From: Liolophura sinensis
Taxonomy: Eukaryota; Mollusca; Polyplacophora; Chitonida; Chitonidae
Reading direction: 5' to 3'
DNA: 64,000 nt
Assembly: GCF_032854445.1 (NCBI RefSeq)
Contig: NC_088297.1
Location: 26,779,915-26,843,914 of the forward strand
The notes beneath the pieces are model-generated. The model saw nothing but the letters and a program-made list of their open reading frames with translations. It was not told the origin of the DNA and did no database searches. The position numbers and the translations under genes were made by a program. Shown piece after piece: positions 49,401 through 55,309 of this stretch (its first letter is position 1; every line of letters begins with the position of its first letter).

Positions 49401-52400
49401 GTTTCTGGCTAAGGGCTAGTCATGTAAGTGGTAGCTCGATGCAGCTCGCTGACAACACACTCAGACTGTAATTCTAAGTGTCTAAACAGCAGAAACCGTA
49501 AGGCAAAAGAGTAAACTTTGCTCTTTCACCTTTTCAACTTGTCCTGAAGTAAACTTCGCATTTTCAACTTGTCGTGAAGTAAACTTCGCATTTTCGACTT
49601 GAGAAAAGGTTGAAAACCTCTAAGTGCAAATGAAAAACCCGAAGGTATCAGCTTAGCGCAGGTTTTCTCTTTGCATTTTCTTACTTTCCCTTGCACTTTC
49701 CCTTTCGACCTTCCCCCTCTAGCGTTTCCCCGTGTCGACCTTCTCCCCTCTCGCGTTTTTTTTATATGTATTAAGTATAATGTAAGGAAACGCGAGTGGC
49801 CGTATCCGGTCTCCATATTTCTGGGAGGAGTCCTCCCAACAAAGCGGTTACTGTGAATTGAAGCCCAGCTCATTTTGTCTTCCTCTCCGGCCGTAAGTAG
49901 GAATGTCTACCAGCAACCTGCGGATGGTTGTGGGTTTCCCCCCTGCTCGGCCCGTTTTCCTGCCACCATATTGCTGGTCGTCGTCGTATGAGTGAGATAT
50001 TCTTGAGTATGGCATATAAGTATATGTATAAATAAATGAATAAATCCAGCGTTTTACTTGGTTTTTTGCATCTCCTGATGTGTGATGTCTTTGGCAGTTT
50101 AACACTCCAAGCCCAGTCAAGTTACCATCACTGGGACACAGAACGACATCTTTCATGTTAACCCACACGATACAGAAGTGACACCCCACACAGCACAAAA
50201 CACGACACCTACACACCAGACGTAACACCAAACGTGACACTAGACGTAACACCTGTCATGGCAGTAGGCGACACCTGGCACGGCATCAGGAGTGACACCT
50301 TACGTGACACCAGGCGTGAAAACCGCAACAAAACCTTACTTAACATCGAACACGACACCATACATGACACCTGACACACCTCCACTCAGTCATTACCCAC
50401 TCATACTAGGTGAAATAGTCACTTTCGAGTAAGTGTGAGAGCTAAAAGTAGCTAAATAAATATAAGCGGACATAAGTACTCTTCTTTCTCATTCTTTTTT
50501 ATTTTGCAGAAGGATCGAGCCCTAAGCGCATCTCTGAAAGGAAATCTGCGCACTTATTGGCTGATGGGACGAGTGGGGATGAATCGCAAAACTGGAGCTA
50601 CCACTTCATCGACATCGGATTTTTCCGAGATAGAGGACAACGAAAACGAAAAGAAAGGTAGCACTTTTTAAATATTTCAAGGAAAAACATCACAATAGTT
50701 TGGGAGCTATATGTCTATCTGGAATGTGACTATAAAGTGTGGAGCATGGTTCAGCTGTATTCATTTGTTGTCCTTGAAGTGAACATACAGTCTGCCACTA
50801 TATACACATAGAAAAATGACATTGGACACAGTTATCAAAATAGGAAAGCAATTCTATGAAATGGTGAAAGCCGAGAAGATAAAATTCAGCATTAGGCGTA
50901 TGGCACTGACGGACAATTCACACCGCCATGTTGTAGAAGCCTTCATGAACTTAGCCAATCACTAGCGCTGAAAGCGTCACGTGATAATTGGCTGTCACGT
51001 CAAAAAACCTATTCTCTCCCATTTGTCGTTGTGGTTTCTTATTTTCTGTGAATAGACAGAAAATTTGTGTTTTGCGGTTAGTTTTGTTAGTTTAAGTATT
51101 AAACTGATGCATTTTGGAACACACATTCATGAGCAGAGAACTGAAGACGGCTGGCCGTGTCACAATGTGTACATGTTGGGTAGGATACTGCAGTAACTTG
51201 TCAGAGTGAGCTGGCAAGAAAACTGTCACTAAAGAGTCACTGCTTGGAGAAAAATATTGTAACTTTGCATTATTTTTCCTTACAAAATTCAGATTTATTT
51301 ATTTATTTAAAATATCTTCCCAAAATCTGAATGAAAGAGTCTGTTGTCAGTTAGAAGGCCCTGCTATGTTCGGTAAATTCCCTAAAGTCGGTACAGCCGA
51401 CGAGGACGAGGACGAGCAGAACTGCTAAAATACGACGCTTCTGTCCACGAACATTGCCATTTATTTATTTATTTATTTGATTGGTGTTTTACGCCGTACT
51501 CAAGAATATTTCACTTATGCGACGGCGACCAACATTATGGTGGGAGGAAACCGGGCAGCGCCCGGGGGAAACCCACGACCATTGTCATGAACGAGCGCCA
51601 AACTGAAAGAAACATAGGCCCTTTGAACACGAAAGAGAGTTCATATTCTTTGATTGAGAACCAGGCGTTTTTTCTTTTTGCTTGTATTTTCTCATTCTCA
51701 CATTGTTTAATACCGATGGTACGGGAAAGCTGCTAGGTTTTGTGACGTTACTCTAGATGGTTATAACATGGCAACATGGTATCACCAAATGGGTGGAGAC
51801 TTAGGGAGGATATTGAGCAGCCTACATTAATGAGAAACATGGTATCACCAAATGGGTGGAGACTTAGGGAGGATATTGAGCAGCCTACATAAATGGGCAA
51901 CATGGTATCACCAAATGGGTGGAGACTTAGGGAGGATATTGAGCAGCCTACATAAATGGGCAACATGGTATCACCAAATGGGTGGAGACTTAGGGAGGAT
52001 ATTGAGCAGCCTACATAAATGGGCAACATGGTATCACCAAATGGGTGGAGACTTAGGGAGGATATTGAGCAGCCTACATAAATGGGCAACATGGTATCAC
52101 CAAATGGGTGGAGACTTAGGGAGGATATTGAGCAGCCTACATAAATGGGCAACATGGTATCACCAAATGGGTGGAGACTTAGGGAGGATATTGAGCAGCT
52201 TACATAAATGGGCAACATGGTATCACCAAATGGGTGGAGACTTAGGGAGGATATTGAGCAGCCTACATAAATGACGTGTCAGCTGATATCTCATCAAAAT
52301 TTTGTTATCAGCTTCTGCTGACTGGTGTATAATGTAATTTAATACAATGTGCATAAGTTTCCTCTTCTAAGATATGTTGCAAAAATATCTCAACCCTGAT

Positions 52401-52679
52401 TAAGGTACGCGCTTTTTTGTTTCGGATATTTGCTGTTATCATCCGATAGCATCTTCCACTGGTAGAAATTTGCAATTATTGCAAACGTTGCACAAAATTT
52501 TGCTGGGTATATCTTAATATGTATACATTTTCTGTTTAGTCAAACCTCTAGCAATCAAGCCGGTCTCCATAATTACCAAGGTTACGACTCATGGACAGAT
52601 CAGCGACAAGTGCGATGCACACGAGCCTCTGTTTGAATACGACCAGGGACCTGGCAAACGCTGGCAAGACAGAGCCTGA
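25163..52679 (+). CDS. NIT-domain receptor-type guanylate cyclase (10 coding exons, 709 aa)
   Basis: This membrane enzyme makes cGMP from GTP. Coding exons are 25163-25334, 27657-28087, 29406-29522, 31998-32497, 38149-38441, 41391-41528, 45465-45563, 46324-46415, 50510-50657 and 52540-52679. All introns are GT..AG, phases agree at all nine junctions, and the total is 2130 nt with one terminal TGA. Order: cytoplasmic tail 1-69, membrane span about 70-94, extracellular NIT (nitrate/nitrite-sensing-type) domain about 100-360, span about 369-391, linker helix, class III cyclase domain about 440-640, C-terminal tail to 709. Metal aspartates are D454 ([10 protein letters not shown]) and D498 (IGDAY). 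Guanine-selecting E494 and C566 predict guanylate, not adenylate, cyclase activity. There is no kinase-homology domain, unlike peptide-receptor cyclases. The usual Asn of the NxxxR motif is Thr573; Arg577 remains. Start: first in-frame ATG of exon 2, with A at -3. Homologues of this architecture are known in marine invertebrates such as Platynereis, where they act with nitric oxide signalling. The ligand here is inference. Confidence 0.9.
25335..26960 (+). repeat. Intron array, 33-bp/90-bp units, starting at the splice donor
   Basis: Tandem units of cttgtaaaggcgatcagaaa plus aggttggtgata type, with a longer period of about 90 bp marked by ttttgtgttagatacatg. Copies decay steadily toward 26.95 kb. 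The first unit is the splice junction itself: ctgtaaag/gtagtgataaac then ttgtaattttgtgttagata. It matches a distal unit at 26879-26928 over about 49 nt with few changes. The array fills the first 1.6 kb of this intron. Confidence 0.9.
26961..27656 (+). other. 3' part of the same intron, nothing recognised
   Basis: AT-rich single-copy intron sequence ending in a strong acceptor, ttcttttgctgtcaacag, before the exon at 27657. Confidence 0.6.
27657..28087 (+). CDS. Cyclase coding exon 2 (first membrane span, NIT N-half)
   Basis: It encodes residues 58-201. A basic KRK stretch precedes a hydrophobic span, [20 protein letters not shown], consistent with a cytoplasmic N-terminus. The segment after it ([20 protein letters not shown]) carries the Q-x-ERD-x-S pattern typical of the N-terminal helix of NIT sensor domains. 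The donor is gagcttcag/gtatga, phase 0. Confidence 0.92.
28420..28690 (+). repeat. SINE family A copy, 5'-truncated
   Basis: It aligns with the full copy at 40623-40986. Shared blocks are cctcgcttggtgctcagca, ctgccactagaaggcac, tcgtcgtcatatgactgaaa and aaattgctaagtacagcgct. The tRNA-like head is missing. Its middle contains tgtgactgggtgggacatca, which is the core of the 35-bp satellite seen elsewhere in this window. Confidence 0.8.
28690..28905. repeat. Degenerate tandem repeat in intron
   Basis: Irregular repeats of tctatgtcgcgcctattatg and tctgtctatgcc type continue from the SINE tail. Similar material returns at about 29305-29390. The units vary in length, so the period is not well defined. 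Confidence 0.65.
28906..29405 (+). other. Intron remainder, mostly unique
   Basis: No gene or mobile element is recognised. The segment ends in a run of tatgtctgttat-like repeats and a weak acceptor, tctgccctgtag, before the exon at 29406. Confidence 0.5.
29406..29522 (+). CDS. Cyclase coding exon 3 (NIT middle)
   Basis: It encodes 39 residues (202-240) in phase 0 at both ends, so skipping this exon would keep the frame. The segment contains [20 protein letters not shown] and ends LEITDAK, directly continued by [10 protein letters not shown] of the next exon. The KE-x-x-G-x-ERA-x-G pattern across the junction is a NIT signature. Confidence 0.88.
29577..29620 (-). repeat. Short SINE family B 3'-end fragment
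   Basis: tttatttatttgatcagtgt then tttacgccg matches the inverted 3' end of SINE family B. The rest is absent. Confidence 0.5.
29811..31343 (+). mobile_element. Tc1-type transposon, apparently intact
   Basis: The 1533-bp element has identical 25-bp inverted ends at 29811-29835 and 31319-31343, beginning tactatccaaaaaaagaaac. It is flanked by TA target duplications (29809-29810 and 31344-31345). It holds one uninterrupted transposase gene in the same direction as the host cyclase gene and sits in the intron between coding exons 3 and 4. Perfect end identity and an open transposase suggest recent insertion. Confidence 0.95.
30140..31147 (+). CDS. Tc1-family transposase (DD34E), full length
   Basis: The 335-residue protein has the usual length for the family. 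An N-terminal paired-like DNA-binding region is visible as [20 protein letters not shown], then a GRPR AT-hook-like motif before a second helix-turn-helix. The catalytic triad is D in WFSDESRF, D in [10 protein letters not shown] and E in PIEHLWDEL, with exactly 34 residues between the second D and the E. It should cut the element at its inverted ends and insert it at TA. There is no frameshift or stop, so activity is plausible but untested. Confidence 0.96.
   Translation: MPRLDTVTRNIAIGRLHAGESQSSISRRLHVSQSTISRLAARYNNTGTTNDRRRSGRPRVTTAAQDRYIRVLHLRDRCATAESTAASIPGLRRISGQTVRNRLREHGLRARRPYVGIVLRPHHRANRLRWCNNVTAWNLRNWQRIWFSDESRFLLQRRDGRNRVYRRAHQRYSPNCVRQVDRFGGGSVMMWAAISYTGRTNLVHVQGNLTAVRYRDTILQPHLLPVIDVQRKLFQQDNARPHTARVTRDFLAENNVNVLPWPSRSPDLNPIEHLWDELDRPLRQRQRQPQTLQEQVACLQEEWQNIPQASIQRLIQSMTRRVRTVIRARGGHNRY
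31350..31421. repeat. (GATT)n microsatellite
   Basis: About 17 gatt units with two interruptions, immediately right of the Tc1 element. Confidence 0.95.
31422..31997 (+). other. Intron remainder, nothing recognised
   Basis: Single-copy intron sequence. The acceptor before 31998 is tcttatctgtaag, with a rather weak pyrimidine tract. Confidence 0.55.
31998..32497 (+). CDS. Cyclase coding exon 4 (NIT C-half, second membrane span)
   Basis: It encodes residues 241-406 plus two bases. The NIT domain continues with [20 protein letters not shown] and a long helical stretch with NAS/NVS glycosylation sequons, then the span [20 protein letters not shown] (about 369-388), then a juxtamembrane helix that enters the cytosol. 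The donor is gccgacag/gtaggt, phase 2. Confidence 0.94.
32498..32785 (+). repeat. 34-bp intron array beside the splice donor
   Basis: Eight units of ggtttttaacagcaggtctgg / tacagtatatcactg type (34 bp), starting within 20 nt of the donor. The first copy, reading acaggatatctgtggtttta, overlaps the junction sequence. A gap of about 9 nt aligns the exon/intron boundary gacaggtaggttt...tacagg with the unit's gcaggtctggtacagg. (First motif quoted as ttttaacagcaggtctgg.). Confidence 0.9.
32786..32950 (+). other. Spacer between two intron arrays
   Basis: Single-copy sequence with no feature recognised. Confidence 0.5.
32955..35660 (+). repeat. 56-bp intron array, 2.7 kb
   Basis: About 48 head-to-tail units of 56 bp: gaacgtttcacttcaccta, then acacatgagttcacggcaat, then agtcataactcggacc. 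Variation is confined to a few positions (cac/cct, cgg/ctg, tcgg/ttgg, accg/acgg), so there are recurring haplotypes and probably ongoing homogenisation. Flanking units at 32.95-33.05 and 35.57-35.66 kb are the most diverged. Confidence 0.96.
35661..38148 (+). other. Long intron remainder with relic repeats
   Basis: Mostly single copy. A GC-richer stretch lies at about 37080-37330, and nothing in it is recognised. Around 37745-37965 there are two to three worn copies of the 56-bp unit (gacttcatctagcgcttaag and tttcatctcttgagttcata), about 2 kb beyond the main array. The segment ends at acceptor gcgatatttacag before 38149. Confidence 0.6.
38149..38441 (+). CDS. Cyclase coding exon 5 (linker helix, catalytic N-half)
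   Basis: It encodes residues 407-504 plus one base. The linker is a charged helix ([20 protein letters not shown]), the dimerising signalling helix typical of guanylate cyclases. The catalytic part has [20 protein letters not shown] with metal-binding D454, and [16 protein letters not shown] with base-selecting E494 and metal-binding D498. The donor is gcctctg/gtaag, phase 1. Confidence 0.96.
38472..40608 (+). repeat. 47-bp intron array
   Basis: About 42 units of 47 bp: gtactgagaccaatagtcct, then gaacccatgaggcccagtgt, then tatagg. A block of nine or so nearly identical aataagtcctgagcccatg units lies at 38.88-39.36 kb. A segment of several hundred bases with the marker aatataagcgtcaagtccga is present twice, about 760 bp apart (near 39.38 and 40.14 kb). 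The array starts about 30 bp from the donor and resumes right of the SINE at 40987-41035. Confidence 0.94.
39665..39822 (+). repeat. Dispersed repeat C inside the 47-bp array
   Basis: A block of about 150 bp foreign to the 47-bp unit, with aatataaacgtcatgtccga, ccattcgtagtccgtaaagg, gtgttcc and cgtttaacactagctcccaa. A closely related block is at 43864-44015, a partial one near 39380 and 40138, and an inverted partial one at 42185-42255. No gene is present. The type of element is unknown. Confidence 0.75.
40623..40986 (+). mobile_element. SINE family A, full length with target duplications
   Basis: A 364-bp tRNA-derived SINE. The head has an A-box-like tagcactgttgatagagcg and a B-box-like gatcaatcc. 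The middle has cctcgcttggcgttcagcat. The 3' domain has tcgtcgtcatatgactgaaa, then aattgttgagtacgacgtta, and a (actc)n tail. It is flanked by an exact 14-bp duplication, tcctgaacccatga, at 40609-40622 and 40987-41000. It therefore inserted into one unit of the 47-bp array after that array existed. Confidence 0.93.
41036..41390 (+). other. Intron remainder before exon 6
   Basis: Single-copy sequence ending in a strong acceptor, ctttttgtccttcttcag. Nothing else is recognised. Confidence 0.6.
41391..41528 (+). CDS. Cyclase coding exon 6 (catalytic middle)
   Basis: It encodes residues 505-550 plus one base. The [20 protein letters not shown] segment and [10 protein letters not shown] match the conserved core between the metal-binding half and the C-terminal half of class III cyclases. 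The donor is cattcatacag/gtaagt, phase 1. The exon's last bases recur in the tandem array that follows. Confidence 0.96.
42185..42258 (-). repeat. Dispersed repeat C, inverted partial copy
   Basis: cgacttggaacgccctttac, ggactacgaatggtatggga and atgtcggacttgacgcttat form the reverse complement of repeat C at 43864 and 39665. The copy interrupts the 52-bp array. Confidence 0.75.
43864..44100 (+). repeat. Dispersed repeat C inside the 52-bp array
   Basis: aatataagcgtcatttccga, cattcgtagtccgtaaaggg, cgttccaagtcgataatcgc and cgtttaacactagctcccaa. It is the longest copy of the block also seen at 39665-39822. The right boundary is uncertain. Confidence 0.72.
45465..45563 (+). CDS. Cyclase coding exon 7 (catalytic C-half)
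   Basis: It encodes residues 551-583 plus one base: [20 protein letters not shown] then [12 protein letters not shown]. Cys566 in RYCLFG is the guanine-selecting residue. The position normally held by Asn in the N-x-x-x-R transition-state motif is Thr573, while Arg577 is present. Both splice sites are good (aatgttccag/gcccag and ggagaag/gtaaac). Confidence 0.96.
45564..46323 (+). other. Short unique intron
   Basis: A 760-bp intron without a tandem array, in contrast with its neighbours. Nothing is recognised. Confidence 0.7.
46324..46415 (+). CDS. Cyclase coding exon 8
   Basis: It encodes residues 584-614. [20 protein letters not shown] matches the segment after the NxxxR motif in guanylate cyclases (RIHLS is a common form). 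The acceptor is attgtttccag and the donor is gtcatcagc/gtaagt, phase 0. Confidence 0.95.
46675..47062. repeat. GT-rich minisatellite with about 96-bp super-unit
   Basis: A TG-rich tract with a repeating series gtgtgtggaactgtgtgtgt, ggaaccgtgtgcgtgaaagc, gtgtgtggaaatgtaggagt, in about three to four super-units. The opposite-strand His/Thr-rich frame (THTHTRFHTH) is a composition effect. Alternating purine-pyrimidine runs may adopt Z-DNA, which is inference. Confidence 0.9.
47063..47795 (+). other. Intron sequence, nothing recognised
   Basis: Single copy. It holds three acgtctgac repeats near 47427-47465 and an A/T palindromic run at 47505-47553. Confidence 0.5.
47798..47990 (+). repeat. Left arm of a long inverted repeat
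   Basis: It contains cggtttctgctgtttagact, cagtctgagtgtgttgtcag and gttggactaaacattaaaac. The imperfect reverse complement lies at about 49340-49560 and includes ctgacaacacactcagactg and gtctaaacagcagaaaccg. The arms enclose about 1.35 kb of AT-rich sequence with no gene. Confidence 0.78.
48436..48562. repeat. 31-bp tandem repeat, four copies
   Basis: Four units of tgaatcttgtgagccaatca then tgtggtttgta, alternating gagcc and gagtc. It lies inside the loop of the long inverted repeat. Confidence 0.92.
48563..49339 (+). other. AT-rich intron sequence, nothing recognised
   Basis: The loop of the long inverted repeat. No transposase-like frame is visible. Confidence 0.5.
49340..49560 (-). repeat. 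Right arm of the long inverted repeat
   Basis: Partner of 47798-47990. The match runs from agttggtcctccttcgtttt through tgtttagtccgacagtcttg to gtctaaacagcagaaaccgt and the following ctctttcacc, with indels. Confidence 0.78.
49845..50045 (+). repeat. SINE family B copy in intron
   Basis: gttactgtgaattgaagccc at the head, then ttcctctccggccgtaagta, then ctgcggatggttgtgggttt, then tcgtcgtcgtatgagtgaga and tattcttgagtatggc. The tail is an aaataaatgaataaat run. Confidence 0.78.
50190..50390. repeat. Degenerate ACACC/GTGACACC repeat
   Basis: Irregular short repeats such as cagacgtaacaccaaacgtg and acactagacgtaacacc, 15-18 bp apart. Confidence 0.75.
50510..50657 (+). CDS. Cyclase coding exon 9 (end of catalytic domain)
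   Basis: It encodes residues 615-663 plus one base. [16 protein letters not shown] is the TYWL(M)G end of the catalytic domain. An acidic Ser/Thr-rich stretch follows ([17 protein letters not shown]), a likely regulatory or disordered tail. The acceptor is tttattttgcag and the donor is aagaaag/gtagca, phase 1. Confidence 0.92.
50658..51455 (+). other. Last intron, 5' part
   Basis: Single-copy sequence, nothing recognised apart from a short gacgaggac run near 51400. Confidence 0.5.
51455..51592 (-). repeat. SINE family B copy (antisense)
   Basis: A tttatttatttatttgattg tail, then gtgttttacgccgtactcaa, gaatatttcacttatgcgac, then attatggtgggaggaaaccg, ending at cccacgaccattgtcatg. The head is truncated. 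Confidence 0.8.
51769..52273. repeat. 63-bp tandem repeat, eight near-identical copies
   Basis: Each unit reads catggtatcaccaaatgggt, ggagacttagggaggatatt, gagcagcctacataaatggg, caa. Only one to three substitutions are seen over eight copies, so the array is very young or homogenised. The unit is 21 codons long and lacks stops in some frames on each strand, which explains long repetitive open frames. I do not call it coding: it lies inside the last cyclase intron and both strands are open at once. Confidence 0.96.
52540..52679 (+). CDS. Cyclase coding exon 10 (C-terminal tail and stop)
   Basis: The acceptor is cattttctgtttag. Read in the phase required by exon 9, it is open for 46 codons to TGA at 52677-52679. 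It encodes a tail with [18 protein letters not shown] and a hydrophilic end, KRWQDRA. No domain is recognised. Agreement of phase and a single stop supports it. Confidence 0.85.
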
Positions 52680-53750
52680 TGAGACGTTGTCAGAAAATCC
52701 TCGCTCTGCTGGTGTTTTTTCTGAGGAATCAAGTGTCCACTAAAATCTTTGGGGATTTTTTCTGTTTGTCCTTTATCACTTTTCTAGAAAATTTATGTTT
52801 TAAGTCTACATTTGTGAGATCTGCTATTAATAACTTCCGATATTCATTATGACTGACATGATTGGAATCGGAGGATGTGTACATCCCGCTGTGACAGTTC
52901 AGGTCAATATGCAAGGTGTGGACTCCACTCATCAGTGTACACCCCTCTCTCTCTTCTGTGACAGTTCAGGGTCAGTATTCAATGCATGGACTCCAACAAT
53001 TACTGTACACCTCTCTTTGCTTTGACAGTTCAGGGTTACTATGCCTTATGTAAATGTAAACTCCACTCATCAGTACACCTCTCCCGATACAGATCAGGGT
53101 TAGTATGCTATGCGTGGGCTCAACTCTTCAGTACACCTCTCTCCATACAGATCAGGGTCAGTATGCTATGTGTGGACTCAACTCTTCAGTACACCTATCT
53201 CTATACAGACCAGGGTTAGTATTCTATGTTTGGACTCCAATGGTCAGTACACCTCTCTCCATATAGATCAGGGTTAATATGCTGTGTGTGGACCCCAGTG
53301 ATCAGTGTACACCCTCTGTAACGACCAAACTCTTGTAAATATTTTTGTGAAGTTTGTTTTTGTGTGTGGAGAATATAATGTAACAAAAGTCCATGTGTCG
53401 CTTTTCATGATACGATCATAATTTTAACACGTGGCATCCCGTCAAAAATACAGCTGTAATTTGCCTTATCAGCTCATAAAATCAAAAGCTCTGTATGTAA
53501 GCGTACCGGTAACAAGACTTGTTAAAAATGTGGTGTTTGTCAAACCGGAGGGCTTTTGTGCATAAGTTTTAAAGCTGTAAGGCTAGTATTATTATACACA
53601 TAGGTAACACATAGGTTTTGTCCATTTGTTTTAATGTTGCAGTCAATCCTCTGTACGCATCTCCAAGATAATTTCCAGCCAGAGTTGCTACAAATAAATA
53701 GGCCTACCGATATCGTGCCTCAAACTGTTTTTATCCATTTGTACAATAAA
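52680..53750 (+). other. Probable 3' untranslated region of the cyclase
   Basis: The region runs from the stop codon to candidate poly(A) signals AATAAA at 53693-53698 and 53745-53750. No other gene start lies between. It includes the 62-bp array described separately. The true cleavage site cannot be fixed from sequence. Confidence 0.4.
52885..53322. repeat. About 62-bp tandem repeat after the cyclase stop codon
   Basis: About seven units built on cagttcagggtcagtatgct, atgtgtggactcaactcttc, agtacacctctctccataca. An outlying worn copy is at about 53900-53960 (gcagtttagtgtcagtatgc). If the poly(A) signals near 53.7 kb are used, this array is transcribed as 3' untranslated sequence. Confidence 0.88.
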
Positions 53751-54529
53751 AGACGATTTAAATAGACACTGCTAAAGAAAAGAGAACAACTTGTGCCAGA
53801 AGATTATATCTGTTGAAGGGAAATGATAAAAGAAGAATGTTGACTTAAAACAAATTGACTTTGTGTTATTGAAACAGAAGGAAGGTACAACCTCTTTCGT
53901 TCTGCCGTGGCAGTTTAGTGTCAGTATGCTTTACTCGGCCAAAGAATTTACTGTGCACTAAAGTCTGCAGAATTTTAAAAATGTTTGAACGAAATAAAAT
54001 TATACAAGTACATCCTAAATTATTATTCGTTAGAGGCAACTTCGAAATACGCATTCACAGAACATGCACACTTTTGCGTGACACTTTCGCCGCGACTCTG
54101 CATGCGCTGGTTTACACTATTCTATTTCTCGTCCCAAATTACCCGAGATCAGCTCATTTTAAAGCACATTTCAACAATTTTATCCCGTCAATTTTTTCCT
54201 CGCATGAGTCTAGTGATTGCCATGAACTACAACGTGGTGCAGTGCATTTAAATGTTTCGTGTATGTTCTCGACTGGCTTTCTGCATTTAATATTCCGCTA
54301 TAAGTTGTGTGCCGTTCGACAGCCCATAATGTCTCAAATCTTTCGGCAATGCCCATTTAAATGACCGAGCTATGGTTCGACTTCCAAATGCAAAGCTAAC
54401 CAAGTGTCTACATGTAATTGTACTAAAATATGACAGCATTTGTATACAGCAGACATAAGGCATTTGATATCGTCTCTTGTAAAAAGAAAAGTTCATTCAA
54501 CCGTAATCTACATAAATGTAGTACCAAAC
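53751..54529. other. Unique sequence with a doubtful open frame
   Basis: A 148-codon frame at 53918-54364 (plus) has no recognisable family and overlaps a worn copy of the 62-bp repeat at its start. I regard it as chance. Nothing else is seen. Confidence 0.45.
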
Positions 54530-55300
54530 GGTATACTGGCGCCATACACGTTCCACCCAGTAGGAGTATACTGGCATTATACACCTTCCGCCCAGTAGCA
54601 GTACACTGGCGGCGGACACGTTCCACCCAGTTACAGTATACTGCATTATATACCTTCCACCCAGTAGCAGTACACTGGCAGCGGACACGTTCCACCCAGT
54701 CACAGTATACTGCATTATACACCTTCCGCTCAGTAGCAGTACACTGGCAGCGGACACGTTCCACCCAGTCACAGTATACTGGCATTATACACCTTCCACC
54801 CATTAGCAGTACACTGGCAGCGGACACGTTCCACCCAGTCACAGTATACTGGCATTATACACCTTCCACCCATTAGCAGTACACTGGCATGATTCACGTT
54901 CGACCCAGTCACAGTTTATAGCCATCACACATGTTCCACCTCTTCACAGTTTAATGGCATCGGAGATGTTTCACCTAGTCAGAGTGCACTGACATCAGAC
55001 ATGTTCCACCCAGCCACTGTATAGTGGTATCAGAGATGTTTCACTCAGTCAGTGTATACTGACATCAGACATGTTCCACCCAGGCACTTTATAAAAGTAT
55101 CAGAATTGTTTCACCCAATCAGAGTACACTGACATCAGGCATGTTCCAACCAGTCACAGTATAGTGGTATCAAAGATGTTTCACCCAGTCAGAGAACACT
55201 GACATCAGACATGTTCCACCCACCCACAGTATAATGGTATCAGAGATGTTTCACTCAGTCAAAGTACACTGACATCAGACATGTTCCACCCAAAACATTA
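54530..55300. repeat. Second 35-bp array (SINE-derived family)
   Basis: Units such as acacgttccacccagtcaca then gtatactggcattatacacc, often in a two-unit (about 67-bp) alternation with ttccacccagtagcagtaca. After 54.9 kb it shifts to catcagacatgttccaccca and tatcagagatgtttcactca units. It is the same family as 13850-14886, in the same orientation. Confidence 0.93.
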
Positions 55301-55309
55301 CAAAAGGCA

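Noticed and set aside
51748-52274. Seven- to eight-fold 21-residue repeat proteins on both strands
   Set aside because: Product of the 63-bp period. Lies in an intron and is open on both strands.
53918-54364. 148-codon frame
   Set aside because: No family, overlaps a worn repeat copy, and competing frames lie in the same stretch.
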